Assembly: GCA_910583985.1 (NCBI GenBank)
Contig: CAJTYA010000014.1
Coordinates: 19,303-83,302, forward strand
Reading direction: 5' to 3'
Source: an uncultured Alistipes sp.
GTDB lineage: Bacteria; Bacteroidota; Bacteroidia; Bacteroidales; Rikenellaceae
DNA length: 64,000 bases
Position 1 is the first letter of the stretch. The number at the start of each line of letters is the position of its first letter. This document shows positions 18,332 through 27,305 of this stretch, one piece after another. Made by a program: the position numbers and the translations under genes. Under the pieces are notes generated by a model. That model was not told where the DNA came from. It did not search any database and worked only from the letters and a program-made list of their open reading frames with translations.

Positions 18332-18487
18332 ATGAAAAGGACTTTTCAACCCTCACAGAGAAAGAAGATCAATAAGCACGGTTTCCGTCAGAGAATGTCT
18401 ACCGCCAACGGCCGCAAAGTACTCGCCGCACGTCGCGCCAAAGGCCGCAAGAAACTGACCGTTTCCGACGATACTCGCTGGAAATAA
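18332..18487 (+). CDS. rpmH: 50S ribosomal protein L34
   Basis: A 51-residue, very basic protein beginning MKRTFQPSQRKKINKHGFR, continuing RMSTANGRKVLAARRAKGRKKL and ending TVSDDTRWK. This is the standard L34 pattern, with the Bacteroidota form of the first residues. It is transcribed alone, with a strong promoter before it and a hairpin terminator after it. Unlike in many bacteria it is not next to rnpA, which lies at 41694. Confidence 0.97.
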   Translation: MKRTFQPSQRKKINKHGFRQRMSTANGRKVLAARRAKGRKKLTVSDDTRWK

Positions 18488-18511
18488 TCTCTTTCCGGAC
18501 CGAAATACGAG

Positions 18512-18538
18512 GGCTGCCGTGGCAATGGCAGCCTTTTT
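18512..18538 (+). terminator. Rho-independent terminator of rpmH
   Basis: GGCTGCC (18512-18518) pairs with GGCAGCC (18527-18533), with an 8-base loop and TTTTT directly after. It separates rpmH from mqnE. Confidence 0.85.
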
Positions 18539-18556
18539 ACATTCATATACAAACGA

Positions 18557-19654
18557 ATGATCCGCATGTTCGACCTCCCGGAAGAAATCGAGACGCCGGT
18601 CCGCAAGATCGAGGCCGGCGAACGCATATCGGACGCGGAGGCGTTGGCTCTGGTCGACGCTCCGCTGTCGCTGCTGGGCCTGCTGGCCACCCGCGCCAAA
18701 GAACGCAAAAGCGGCCGCTATGTCTACTACAACCGGAACTTCCACATCGAACCGACCAACGTGTGCGTGTTCAACTGCCGGTTCTGTTCCTACCGCCGCC
18801 CGGCCGATTCGCCCGAAGCGTGGGACTACGGCGAAGAGGAAATTCTCGCTCAGGTCGAGGCGCACCGGCACAGCGGAGCCACCGAAATCCACATCGTGGG
18901 CGGTGTCCATCCGCGCAACGACCTGCACTATTACGTCGGCCTGATCCGCAAGATCAAGGCGATCATGCCCGAAGCGTCCGTCAAGGCGTTCACGGCCATC
19001 GAGCTGGCCTACATGATCCGCAAGGCGGGACTCGCGCCGGCCGAGGGGCTATGCCTGCTCCGGGACGCGGGCATGGAAGCCATTCCGGGCGGCGGAGCCG
19101 AAATCTTCGCGGAGTCCGTCCGACAGCGCATCTGCCCCGAAAAAGGAACGGCCGAAGAGTGGCTCGCCATGCACCGCGAGGCGCACCGGGCGGGCATCCC
19201 CACCAACGCCACGATCCTCTACGGCCACATCGAAAGCTGGGAGGACCGCATCGACCACCTCAGCCGGCTGCGTTCCCTGCAAGACGAAACGGGCGGATTC
19301 AACGCCTTCATTCCGCTCAAGTACCGCAGCCGCAACAACGCCATGTCCGAGGCGGGCGAAGTGAGCGTCGTGGAAGACATGCGGATGACGGCCCTCTCCC
19401 GCCTCTATTTGGACAACGTGCCCCACATCAAGGCCTACTGGCCCATGTTCGGCAAAACGACGGCCCAGATGGCGCTGGCCTTCGGCGCCGACGACATGGA
19501 CGGGACGATCGACGACAGCACGAAAATCTATTCGATGGCCGGAGCCGAAGACCGCTCCCCATCGATGACCACCGAAGAAATGGAGCGCACGATCCGCTCG
19601 GCGGGCTACCTGCCCGTCGAACGCGATACGTTTTACAATCCGGTGAAAAAGTAG
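18557..19654 (+). CDS. mqnE: Aminofutalosine synthase (radical SAM)
   Basis: A 365-residue radical SAM enzyme that joins 3-[(1-carboxyvinyl)oxy]benzoate to SAM, the second step of the futalosine route to menaquinone. The 4Fe-4S cysteines are Cys70, Cys74 and Cys77 in NVCVFNCRFCSYRR. MqnE rather than MqnC is indicated by EIHIVGGVHP, VKAFTAIE, PGGGAEIF, the RQRICPEKGTAEEWL-type segment and LYGHIESWEDRIDHL. The start is the first ATG after the rpmH terminator. No other mqn gene is in the window. Together with the polyprenyl synthase and sdhCAB it points to a menaquinone electron-transport chain. Confidence 0.92.
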   Translation: MIRMFDLPEEIETPVRKIEAGERISDAEALALVDAPLSLLGLLATRAKERKSGRYVYYNRNFHIEPTNVCVFNCRFCSYRRPADSPEAWDYGEEEILAQVEAHRHSGATEIHIVGGVHPRNDLHYYVGLIRKIKAIMPEASVKAFTAIELAYMIRKAGLAPAEGLCLLRDAGMEAIPGGGAEIFAESVRQRICPEKGTAEEWLAMHREAHRAGIPTNATILYGHIESWEDRIDHLSRLRSLQDETGGFNAFIPLKYRSRNNAMSEAGEVSVVEDMRMTALSRLYLDNVPHIKAYWPMFGKTTAQMALAFGADDMDGTIDDSTKIYSMAGAEDRSPSMTTEEMERTIRSAGYLPVERDTFYNPVKK

Positions 19655-19711
19655 TATCTTGCCGTCGGGCGGATCACCCGCCGCGCAAGAGCGCATAACG
19701 TGACGAAAATT

Positions 19712-20593
19712 ATGGAATTTCTCAGAAAACTCGCACGAAAAATCAACGGCGATGTCATCACGCGTAACCTCGTGCTGGCCGCTTGCGCCGTGATCGTTTT
19801 CGTATTCGTCGTCAGTCAGTTATTGAACCTGTTCACTCGCCACGGGCAGGTCAAGGTCGTACCCGATTTCAGCGGCATGACGGTCGAAGAAGCCCTGCGG
19901 GCCGGCAGGAACGCCTCGCTCCGTATCGAGATCAACGATTCGCTCTACGTGCCCGCCTACCCCGGAGGGGTGATTCTCGAACAGAACCCCGCCTCCGGCG
20001 CACGGGTCAAGTCGGGCCGCCATATTTTCGTAACGATCAACTCGTTCCACCAGAAAAAAGTGGAAATTCCTTACGTGACCGGCTTCTCGCTGCGTCAGGC
20101 CAAGAACAACATCGAAATGGCGGGCCTCGAAATCAAGGAACTCATCTACCGGAACGACATCGCCACGAACAACGTGCTCGAAGAACGCTACGAAGGCAAA
20201 GCGATCCGCCCCGGCAGCAAGGTCGAGGCCGAGATCGGTTCGGGCGTCACGCTCGTCGTGGGCAAAGCCGAGGATGCCCCGCTGCAACAGGTGCCTAAGC
20301 TGGTGGGCTTTTCCGTCCGCGAGGCCAAGAGTCGGCTGTGGGAAGCCGGATTCAACGTTGGCAAAATATCGGGCGACGACGAAATCAACGCGCTGAACGA
20401 ACGCGAAGCGAAGGTCTACCAGCAGACGCCGGCGACCGGCAGCCGCCAACCGTTGGGCACGACGGTCCGGCTCTTGATCACACGGGACGAAAAGAAACTC
20501 GAAGACGGGCACAAAGCCTCGGACCGCGACGCCCGTGCCGCAGCCAAAGCATGGGCCGAGAGCGAAGAAGCGGCCCGCGACGCAAACGAATGA
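19712..20593 (+). CDS. Membrane-anchored PASTA-repeat protein
   Basis: A 293-residue protein with a short cytoplasmic N-terminus, one membrane segment (about 19-40) and three PASTA domains (about 47-111, 117-184 and 191-258), followed by a charged Ala/Glu/Lys/Arg tail. PASTA domains bind peptidoglycan fragments or beta-lactams in kinases and penicillin-binding proteins. Here there is no kinase or transpeptidase domain. ATG 19712 is chosen over an in-frame GTG at 19700. The stop overlaps the rluD start by 4 bases (ATGA at 20590-20593), so the two are translationally coupled, a linkage common in Bacteroidota. The exact role is unknown. Confidence 0.88.
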   Translation: MEFLRKLARKINGDVITRNLVLAACAVIVFVFVVSQLLNLFTRHGQVKVVPDFSGMTVEEALRAGRNASLRIEINDSLYVPAYPGGVILEQNPASGARVKSGRHIFVTINSFHQKKVEIPYVTGFSLRQAKNNIEMAGLEIKELIYRNDIATNNVLEERYEGKAIRPGSKVEAEIGSGVTLVVGKAEDAPLQQVPKLVGFSVREAKSRLWEAGFNVGKISGDDEINALNEREAKVYQQTPATGSRQPLGTTVRLLITRDEKKLEDGHKASDRDARAAAKAWAESEEAARDANE

Positions 20594-21684
20594 TCCCCAT
20601 GAACACCGACAACAGGCCGGAACCCGAAGAGGACGGACTCCGCGAGGACGAATCGCAACAGGACGAGCTGTTCGAGCATTACAGCGTGACCGTCGACAGG
20701 GGACAGGCCATGCTGCGCATCGACAAGTTCCTGACCAACCGGATGGAAGGCATTTCGCGCAACCGGATTCAGACGGCGGCCGATGCCGGTAACATCTTAG
20801 TGAACGGCACGGCCGTCAAGCCGAGTTACAAGGTGAAGCCCGCGGACCGGATTCAGATCGTCATGCCCTATCCGCTCCGCGAACTGGAAATCATTCCCGA
20901 AAACATTCCGCTCGACATTCTGTATGAAGACGACGACCTGATTATCGTCGACAAGCCCGCCGGCATGGTCGTCCATCCCGGCCACGGCAACTATTCGGGG
21001 ACGCTGGTCAACGCCCTGACCTATCATCTGAAGGACCTGCCGCTTTTCCAGAGCGGCGACATGCGGGCCGGACTGGTCCACCGCATCGACAAGAATACAT
21101 CCGGCATTCTGGTCGTAGCCAAAAACGAGCGCGCCCACGCCCGGCTGGCCCGGCAGTTTTTCGACCACACGATCGACCGGGTCTACCACGCATTAGTGTG
21201 GGGCAACATGGAACAGGAAGAGGGAACGATCGAAGGACACATCGGACGCAGCCTGCGCGACCGGCTCAAAATGGCCGTCTTCCCCGACGGGGAGAACGGC
21301 AAACACGCCGTGACGCATTACAGGGTGCTCGAACGGCTGGGCTATGTCAACCTCGTCGAATGTCGTCTGGAAACGGGACGCACCCACCAGATCCGCGTCC
21401 ACATGGAGCACATCGGCCATCCTCTGTTCAACGACGAACGCTATGGCGGAGACCGCATCCTCAAGGGAACGACGTTCTCCAAATACCGCCAATTCGTCGA
21501 AAACTGCTTCAGCATCATGCCCCGCCACGGTCTGCATGCCCGAAGTTTGGGTTTCGTCCATCCGACGACGGGCCGGCGGGTCCACTTCGAACGCGACATG
21601 CCGCAGGACATGGCCTCGGTCGTGGAACGCTGGAGAAACTATGTCGCAGGAAGAACGGCCGGCGACGAGGCGGAATCGGAGTAA
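20590..21684 (+). CDS. rluD: 23S rRNA pseudouridine synthase, RluD family
   Basis: A 364-residue RluA/RluD-family enzyme. An acidic N-terminal extension of about 35 residues precedes an S4 RNA-binding domain (about 41-90: LRIDKFLTNRMEGISRNRIQ). The catalytic aspartate is Asp167 in HRIDKNTSGILVVAKN, and GRTHQIRVHMEHIGHPLFND is the family C-terminal motif. The start ATG at 20590 overlaps the upstream stop; ATG 20599 is an alternative. RluD makes pseudouridines in helix 69 of 23S rRNA in E. coli, but the target in this organism is inferred. The long frame upstream to 20338 lies over the PASTA gene and is not used. Confidence 0.93.
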   Translation: MIPMNTDNRPEPEEDGLREDESQQDELFEHYSVTVDRGQAMLRIDKFLTNRMEGISRNRIQTAADAGNILVNGTAVKPSYKVKPADRIQIVMPYPLRELEIIPENIPLDILYEDDDLIIVDKPAGMVVHPGHGNYSGTLVNALTYHLKDLPLFQSGDMRAGLVHRIDKNTSGILVVAKNERAHARLARQFFDHTIDRVYHALVWGNMEQEEGTIEGHIGRSLRDRLKMAVFPDGENGKHAVTHYRVLERLGYVNLVECRLETGRTHQIRVHMEHIGHPLFNDERYGGDRILKGTTFSKYRQFVENCFSIMPRHGLHARSLGFVHPTTGRRVHFERDMPQDMASVVERWRNYVAGRTAGDEAESE

Positions 21685-22443
21685 CCGTCCGGCATACCGG
21701 CGGCCATCGTGCATTCCGCCGGAGGGCATACCGTCTCCGGCTTGGGCCGTCGCCGAGTTTTCGGAGTCGCCTTTCGAGCCGGGGTTCGCGCCGCAGCCAT
21801 GACAACGCTAGCCGCCCGATTCGTCGATCCGTCGGCATACGTCCGAACCGGCATCGGTGGAAAATCATTCGCACACGGCCACCGAAACGAAGATCGGTTT
21901 TTCCGGTCTCTTCCCCGAACGGCACGACGAAACCGCCTTGGGGGGACCGGTCCGACCCGACCGTGCAATCGCCCGGTCCCTCGATCCGACCCATAAAGGA
22001 AACATCCGGATTTTCCCGCACATCGGGGACACGCCCGAACGGCCGCGGCGTATCGACGCTTCATTTTCGCAAGGAAGAACGCCGATATTCCGGCCGCCGT
22101 TCCGCCGTAACCGAAGCGCACGGTTTTCCCGCACCGTCTGTCAATCGAAAGCAAGCACGGCCTCCCTGCCGACAAGGCGGAACGACCGCCGCCGCGCCCG
22201 ACCGCAAATTCCCGCCCCACGGCACGCGCCGGGCATACATCATCGGAGCCTACCCGGAAGACGGCAGGCGCCCCATAACCGCCGTTCCGATCACCGGCCC
22301 GTCCGGGAAGGGCCGACCGGACCGCATTCGTAAAGAGGCTTCCCGACAAGGGAATTTCCGAACCGGAGAAACGGCATCCGGCCGCTCCGAAAACCGCCCT
22401 TCGTTATGCGCGACGATTCGCGACGCTCCGTCGGAACGATACG
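21685..22443. other. Gene-free GC-rich spacer between rluD and the DNA glycosylase
   Basis: 759 bases between convergent genes. Open frames exist on both strands, but their products are Arg/Pro/Ser/Thr-rich with no conserved motif, as expected for chance frames in GC-rich DNA. No terminator with a T-run, tRNA or repeat was recognised. Confidence 0.5.
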
Positions 22444-22971
22444 CTACCGCGTGTCGGCGGGCATCCCGGCCGGGCGACCGGACAGGTAAGGCAGCAACCG
22501 CCTCCAGCCCTCCAGTTTCCGTTCGAACGTCAGCGTATAGGCCGGACTGGTCGAGGGCAGCACCAGCGTCTCGTAGGTATCGGCATACGAAGCGAAATAA
22601 CGCCGGAAAAGTTTCTCGGCCCCCTTGCCGTTGAAGGCGATGGCCCGGATGCCGGGAAACCGCCTCAGCAGGGCGGGTATCTCGTTGGGCTCCTCGTTGC
22701 AGATCCGGCTGTCGAGGCTGCCTTCGCGTTCGCACTGGCGGCATACGTCCCAGAGCGCGATGCCTGCTTCGAGCAACATGGTGCGCCTCTCCTCGTACCG
22801 TTGCGGAAGTTCCGTGCCGCACAGCGATGCCATGACGGGCCAGAACGCATTGCGCGGATGACCGTAATACTGCTGCTTCTGCAACGACATGACGCCCGGC
22901 ATCGTGCCTAACACCAGAATCCGGCTACGGGCGCCGGCTATGGGGTCGAAGCTGCGGATAATTTCACTCAT
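22444..22971 (-). CDS. DNA-deoxyinosine (hypoxanthine) glycosylase, UDG superfamily
   Basis: A 175-residue protein of the uracil-DNA glycosylase superfamily, closest to the hypoxanthine-DNA glycosylase branch (UDG family 6). The first motif is LVLGTMPG (19-26), followed by YYGHPRNAFWPV (35-46), typical of this branch. The late motif is LPSTSPA (139-145). Such enzymes remove deaminated bases such as hypoxanthine to start base-excision repair. It has no close partner gene and lies between gene-free spacers. An annotation as a Mug-like mismatch glycosylase would be the main alternative. Confidence 0.83.
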   Translation of the reverse strand: MSEIIRSFDPIAGARSRILVLGTMPGVMSLQKQQYYGHPRNAFWPVMASLCGTELPQRYEERRTMLLEAGIALWDVCRQCEREGSLDSRICNEEPNEIPALLRRFPGIRAIAFNGKGAEKLFRRYFASYADTYETLVLPSTSPAYTLTFERKLEGWRRLLPYLSGRPAGMPADTR

Positions 22972-23191
22972 CGGCTAACAGGAATCGTTTGTTCCGTCAG
23001 GAGGAGCAGCGGCTCGCGAACGCTCTCCCCTCCCCTTCGCGGACGCTCCGCGACACTCAAAAATAATCATTTTTCCGTTCCGCACACCTCCGGACGGTCC
23101 GAAAGATCGTCGTCCGGGGAAACGAGTTCGGCCCGAAACGCCGAAGAAACGGGCCCGACGTCCCGATTCTCTCCGACGGAGGCGCATGAAA

Positions 23192-23219
23192 AAAGTGTCC
23201 GGCGCATGCCGGACACTTT
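23192..23219 (-). terminator. Perfect hairpin terminator of the M64 peptidase gene (GCAT-loop type)
   Basis: The arms AAAGTGTCCGGC (23192-23203) and GCCGGACACTTT (23208-23219) form a 12-bp perfect stem with loop GCAT. On the minus strand it is followed by a T-run and lies 27 bases after the peptidase stop. The symmetric A/T flanks would also let it act rightward. A very similar hairpin occurs at 59354-59383. Confidence 0.85.
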
Positions 23220-23245
23220 ATTTCATATTTCGATCGCTCGGATCG

Positions 23246-24895
23246 CTATTTCGCATCGAAAGGCGAGCCTTCGATCAGCACGGGTGCGGCGAAATGAGGC
23301 ATTTCCTTGAGCGGAGCGAACGCAGGCGCCTTGATCGAGTTGACCGTAGAGAGCACCTTCTCGTCCTCGGCGAGGAAAGCGTCGAAGTCGAACTCCTTGC
23401 CGCTGAGTTCCATGATCCGTTCCACGATCTTCTGACGGCTCGGAGCGTTGTAGTAAGGCACGTTGTTGTTCATGCAACTGTTCGTTTCCGGTCTCCAGAT
23501 TCCCTTGGAGAACATATAACCGCCTTCGAAAGCGTTCACGATACGGGAATAACCGTCGAGCGCATAGAAATGTCTCCACTTGATCTTTTCGGGATCGTTC
23601 GTGAAGTCGATGTTGGCATTGTGTCCGAACGAGGTCCACTGCTGCAGCGTACTGACCACGTTTTTCGGAATTTCCTGATCGTAGTAAATGTATTCGTCGC
23701 ACAGTTTGCCGAAACCGTGGCCGCCCGCTTCGTGCTGAACGACGCTCTTATAGTCGTAAGGCGGCTCGCCCTCGATCATCGGGCAGATGGCGATGGACTG
23801 TCCCGGCGACCACGATATGGTCGTTCCTCCGTAGCGGGGGCTGTTCGAGATCAGGATGATGAGCGTCTTGGCCAGATCGTCGATGGGGGCTTTGGTCGCA
23901 TAGGAGAAGACGGTGTTGTTGTCGCACGTCATGCTCGTCTCGCCCTGCTGGCCTTCGAACTTGACGGAGAAACGCGTCCTTTTTCTCGTCTGCAGGTCCG
24001 AAGCGCCCTCTTCGGGCGATACGGCGCTGACGATATAGACGTTGAAATAGTTCCGGTAGGTCTTGTAGGGCTCGACATCGAAGAAGAATTCGATGGCGTC
24101 GCGCATGGCCTTGATGTACCGGCCTTCGTCGGCATCCATCTGGTCCGCGATGAACCCGTCGCCCATGAACACCAGATCGACATGCCCCAGCGTACCTTTC
24201 TGGACGGTAATCACCTTGCCGTCGGGAAGCGAATTGTCGATGCCCTGCTGCACGACCGTTATCTCTTGGGAGTATTTCCGGCCGTCTTCGTCGGACCATA
24301 CGATACGGACTTCGCCGGTGCGGGACACCTTCAGGTCGGAAGCTCCGACCGTCACGGCGACCGTATGCGATTCGAGCGCTTTGGTCCGGACGGCGGAAAG
24401 CCACGAGGCATATTCGTCTGCGACCTCTACGGAATACTCCTCTGCCGACAGGTTGGTTTCCAGCGCGACGTCGAAGGTCTGTCCCTCGCAGGGAATGTCT
24501 TCGAACAGCGTCTTTTCGACATTCATCACGATCGTCTTCCGCTGAGAGACGGTCACGGGGAAAGTTCGTTCGAGTCCTTCGCCCTTGAGCGTGAGCGTCA
24601 CGCTACGGTCGTCGGCCGAAGTGTTGGGTCGGGCCGTAATCGTCACGACAATGGTCGCGGCGGGCAGGCCGCTGGCCGGGGAGACCGCGCACCAACCGCT
24701 CGCTTCGGCTCCTTCGAGCGACCACGGAACGTTCGACGAGAAGGTCAACAGGCGGGTGCCGCCGTAGGACGGTATCGCTTCGACGGTCAGGTCCTCCGCG
24801 GTGATTTCGGGGGTGAAGTCGTCGTCTTTTTCGCATCCGGCCAACGTCAGCAGCACGGAACAGGCGACGACAAAAAGTTTGAATACGTTTTTCAT
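23246..24895 (-). CDS. M64-family (IgA peptidase-type) metallopeptidase lipoprotein with BACON-like domains
   Basis: A 549-residue predicted surface lipoprotein. The lipobox is LAGC (Cys21), and the next residues EKDDD resemble the acidic export signal that sends Bacteroidota lipoproteins to the cell surface. Two BACON-like beta domains (about 35-118 and 120-217) carry SGWCAVSPASG, RSVTLTLKG and VTVSQ/VVQQG strands. The M64 catalytic domain (about 225-549) has the zinc motif HEAGGHGFGKL (388-398) followed by CDEY. Earlier marks are LVFMGDGFI (241-249) and YFNVYIVSAVSPEEGASD. The family includes a Clostridium ramosum IgA protease, but the substrate here is unknown. ATG 24895 is chosen because it gives a clean signal peptide; the open frame extends further upstream. 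Two -7 boxes precede it. Confidence 0.9.
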   Translation of the reverse strand: MKNVFKLFVVACSVLLTLAGCEKDDDFTPEITAEDLTVEAIPSYGGTRLLTFSSNVPWSLEGAEASGWCAVSPASGLPAATIVVTITARPNTSADDRSVTLTLKGEGLERTFPVTVSQRKTIVMNVEKTLFEDIPCEGQTFDVALETNLSAEEYSVEVADEYASWLSAVRTKALESHTVAVTVGASDLKVSRTGEVRIVWSDEDGRKYSQEITVVQQGIDNSLPDGKVITVQKGTLGHVDLVFMGDGFIADQMDADEGRYIKAMRDAIEFFFDVEPYKTYRNYFNVYIVSAVSPEEGASDLQTRKRTRFSVKFEGQQGETSMTCDNNTVFSYATKAPIDDLAKTLIILISNSPRYGGTTISWSPGQSIAICPMIEGEPPYDYKSVVQHEAGGHGFGKLCDEYIYYDQEIPKNVVSTLQQWTSFGHNANIDFTNDPEKIKWRHFYALDGYSRIVNAFEGGYMFSKGIWRPETNSCMNNNVPYYNAPSRQKIVERIMELSGKEFDFDAFLAEDEKVLSTVNSIKAPAFAPLKEMPHFAAPVLIEGSPFDAK

Positions 24896-24942
24896 AAGGC
24901 TGTTTTTGTTACGACCGGTCGAAATATATCCGGTACGGGTTA

Positions 24943-24950
24943 CAAATATA
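24943..24950 (-). promoter_or_regulatory. Candidate -7 box, M64 peptidase (proximal)
   Basis: CAAATATA reads TATATTTG on the minus strand, an exact TAnnTTTG match 48 bases upstream of the ATG, in a locally AT-rich stretch. No clear -33 TTTG was found. Confidence 0.5.
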
Positions 24951-25025
24951 CAAATTATATTCGTCGAGAAGAACAGCGAAAATCGGTCGATCCCGGTTCG
25001 CGGCGGCACTGCCGGTCCTTCGGAA

Positions 25026-25033
25026 CAAAGATA
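25026..25033 (-). promoter_or_regulatory. Candidate -7 box, M64 peptidase (distal)
   Basis: CAAAGATA reads TATCTTTG on the minus strand, the commonest -7 form in this window. Use of this box would give a leader of about 120 bases before the peptidase gene. Confidence 0.5.
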
Positions 25034-25716
25034 CGGAACATATTTCGATGAAAAAGAACCGGGAAGGTCGGGCAAAATCCTTTCGTGACGCCGAAGACGG
25101 TTTTTCGAGACCGACGAAAAAACAAGGCAAACGTCGGACGAATCCCCCGTTTACCGCGACAAAACCGCTCTTCGAGGCACGCATACGGAAAAAGCGGATT
25201 TCCCCCGTTACCCGGTTCGCGTTCCGCCAAGGGCTTGCCTTGAATACATTCCATCACGTTCGGGGAACGCTCCCGCGGAGGGAAACGTGCGGCGATTCCG
25301 CGAACGGCAGCAGCGAAACTCCGCGGAGTGCTTGCGCGTTCCGTTCGCGACGATACGGGCTGCTGCGGATGCGCCGCCGGCCAAACCCGGCAAGAAGACG
25401 GAATCCCGCGAAAGGCAGGCCCCGTCGAAATCCGGTCTCCGGGACGATCCCTCGGCCCGGAAAACACTAAGGCATGCCGTACACGACACGGGCGGCAACG
25501 AACGGCCTTTCGCGTATGCCTACGATCCGAAAAGAACGGCGGGCGAATCGCGGGCGGCGGCGAGAGGCCGGGGTACAGGAACCGACTTCGAATTTTCCGA
25601 AAGGCTCGGTTCCGAAGTCCGAAACGGACACGACGGACACTTCCGGCATCTGTCGCCGCAGACCCTCCGCACCGAAGCCGGGCGAGGCAGCAGGCCCATG
25701 CCGATGCGGCGGAGAA

Positions 25717-26601
25717 CTATGTGCGGTCAGGATCGTCGGCCCCGAACATCCGGGCGATGCGGTCGGCCACACGCTGCATGAGCCACTTGGGCGTGGACGT
25801 AGCCCCGCAGATTCCCACGGAGCGGCAGCCGTCGAACCATTCGGGACGAAGTTCGTTCTCGTCCTCGATGTTATAGCTGCGGGGATTGGCTTCCAGACAA
25901 GTATGATAAAGCACCTTGCCGTTGGAACTCTTCCGGCCGCAGACGAAAATCACGACGTCGAAACGTCCGGAGAACTCTTTCAGATGGGGGTTGCGGCTCG
26001 AAACACGGCCGCAGATCGTGTTGCGGATCGTCACCTCGGCGGGATCGGCGGCCCGCCGGAGGATGATTTCCTTTATTTGTTCGAACAGTACGGGACTCTG
26101 CGTCGTCTGCGAAAGCAGAAACACGGGACGGGAAAAATCGACGGCATCGAGGTCTTCGGGCGTTTCGACGACGATGGCGTCTTCGGCCACCTGCCCGGTC
26201 AGTCCCACGACCTCGGCATGTCCGCGTTTGCCTAAAATGACCACCTGACCGCCGCAGGCTTTCATCTGCTCGTGCGCCTTCTTGACGCGGCTTTGCAGCT
26301 TGGCGACGATGGGACAGGTGGCGTCGATGATCCGGATGCCGTGTTCGGCGGCCAGCCGGTAAGTGGACGGCGGCTCGCCGTGGGCCCGGATCAGGACGGT
26401 ACTGCCGTCCAGCTCGGCCATCCGCTCCCGCGAGACGGTTTGCAGGCCCAGCTTTTCGAGCCGCTGGACTTCGACCCGGTTGTGCACGATGTCGCCCAGC
26501 GAGTAGACCGCACCCAACGCCGCGAGCGACTCCTCGGCTTGGGTGATGGCCGCCACCACGCCGGAGCAGAATCCCGATTTTTCGTCTATTTCGATGTACA
26601 T
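25717..26601 (-). CDS. ispH: 4-hydroxy-3-methylbut-2-enyl diphosphate reductase
   Basis: A 294-residue iron-sulfur enzyme, the last step of the MEP isoprenoid pathway (HMBPP to IPP and DMAPP). The three cluster cysteines are Cys12 (GFCSGV), Cys96 (DATCPIV) and Cys197 (NTICGRVSSRN), at the same spacing as in E. coli. His40, His74 (RAHG) and His128 (GKRGHAE) with Glu130 form the substrate pocket. The end has ICGATSTPKWLM. Its start overlaps the cmk stop by 16 bases. It is last in a LysE-cmk-ispH leftward operon. Confidence 0.96.
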   Translation of the reverse strand: MYIEIDEKSGFCSGVVAAITQAEESLAALGAVYSLGDIVHNRVEVQRLEKLGLQTVSRERMAELDGSTVLIRAHGEPPSTYRLAAEHGIRIIDATCPIVAKLQSRVKKAHEQMKACGGQVVILGKRGHAEVVGLTGQVAEDAIVVETPEDLDAVDFSRPVFLLSQTTQSPVLFEQIKEIILRRAADPAEVTIRNTICGRVSSRNPHLKEFSGRFDVVIFVCGRKSSNGKVLYHTCLEANPRSYNIEDENELRPEWFDGCRSVGICGATSTPKWLMQRVADRIARMFGADDPDRT

Positions 26602-27305
26602 GGCCGTCCGGTGCGTTCGCCGATGAGCGCTTCGGCCCATCGCAGTTCCTCTTCGAGCGTCATGCGGCTGTTGTCGAGCACGACGGCGTCTTCGGCCTGC
26701 CGCAAGGGGCCGATGGGCCGCGTCCGGTCGGCCCGGTCGCGTTCGCTCAGGTTGCGCCGGATTTCGTCCAGCGAAACCTTTTCGCCTTTGGCTTCGAGCT
26801 CCCGGTACCGACGCATGGCCCGGATTTCGGGATCGGCCGTCATGAAAATCTTGAGCTCCGCATCGGGAAAGACCACCGTGCCGATGTCGCGGCCGTCCAT
26901 TACGACGCCCCGGTCGGCTCCCATGCGGCGCTGCATGGCGACGAGCTGCTCGCGGACCGCCCCGATCCGGCTCACGAGGCTCACGTGATCGCTCACCCCG
27001 ATGCCGCGAATCTCGTTCTCGACGTTTTCGCCGTCGAGGAACACGTCGCTCGCGCCCCGGCGGGGATCGAACTCGAAAGCGATCCGGACGTCGGGCAGCA
27101 TCCGCACGAGGGCTTCCTCGTCGACGCGGCCGTCGCCGATGACACCGCGACGGAGGCCGCAGAGCGTCACGGCCCGGTACATCGCGCCCGTGTCGATGAA
27201 GACATAACCCGCACGCGCGGCCAGCGCCCGTGCGAACGTACTTTTTCCGCAAGCCGAGAACCCGTCTACGGCTACGATTATCTTTTTATTTGGGGAGCAT
27301 TTCAT
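26586..27305 (-). CDS. cmk: Cytidylate kinase
   Basis: A 239-residue (d)CMP kinase. The P-loop is GFSACGKST (15-23). FIDTGAMYRAVTL (37-49), VVMDGRDIGTVVFPDAELKIF and the lid region EIRRNLSERDRADRTRPIGPL follow, with VVLDNS near the end. It overlaps ispH by 16 bases and the exporter gene by 20 bases, so the three are translationally linked. The ATG at 27305 keeps the P-loop close to the N-terminus, as usual in the family. Confidence 0.95.
   Translation of the reverse strand: MKCSPNKKIIVAVDGFSACGKSTFARALAARAGYVFIDTGAMYRAVTLCGLRRGVIGDGRVDEEALVRMLPDVRIAFEFDPRRGASDVFLDGENVENEIRGIGVSDHVSLVSRIGAVREQLVAMQRRMGADRGVVMDGRDIGTVVFPDAELKIFMTADPEIRAMRRYRELEAKGEKVSLDEIRRNLSERDRADRTRPIGPLRQAEDAVVLDNSRMTLEEELRWAEALIGERTGRPCTSK

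Larger units (their letters stand above)
24896..25716. other. Spacer upstream of the M64 peptidase gene
   Basis: 821 bases. The left 150 bases are relatively AT-rich and hold two leftward -7 boxes. The rest (about 25080-25716) is GC-rich and gene-free, with only low-complexity chance frames. No terminator for ispH, which ends at 25717 and reads leftward into it, was recognised. Confidence 0.5.

Noticed and set aside
25474..26235. Rightward frame running from the spacer into the region opposite ispH
   Set aside because: Its right half is the antisense of ispH and its left half is featureless spacer; there is no start signal.
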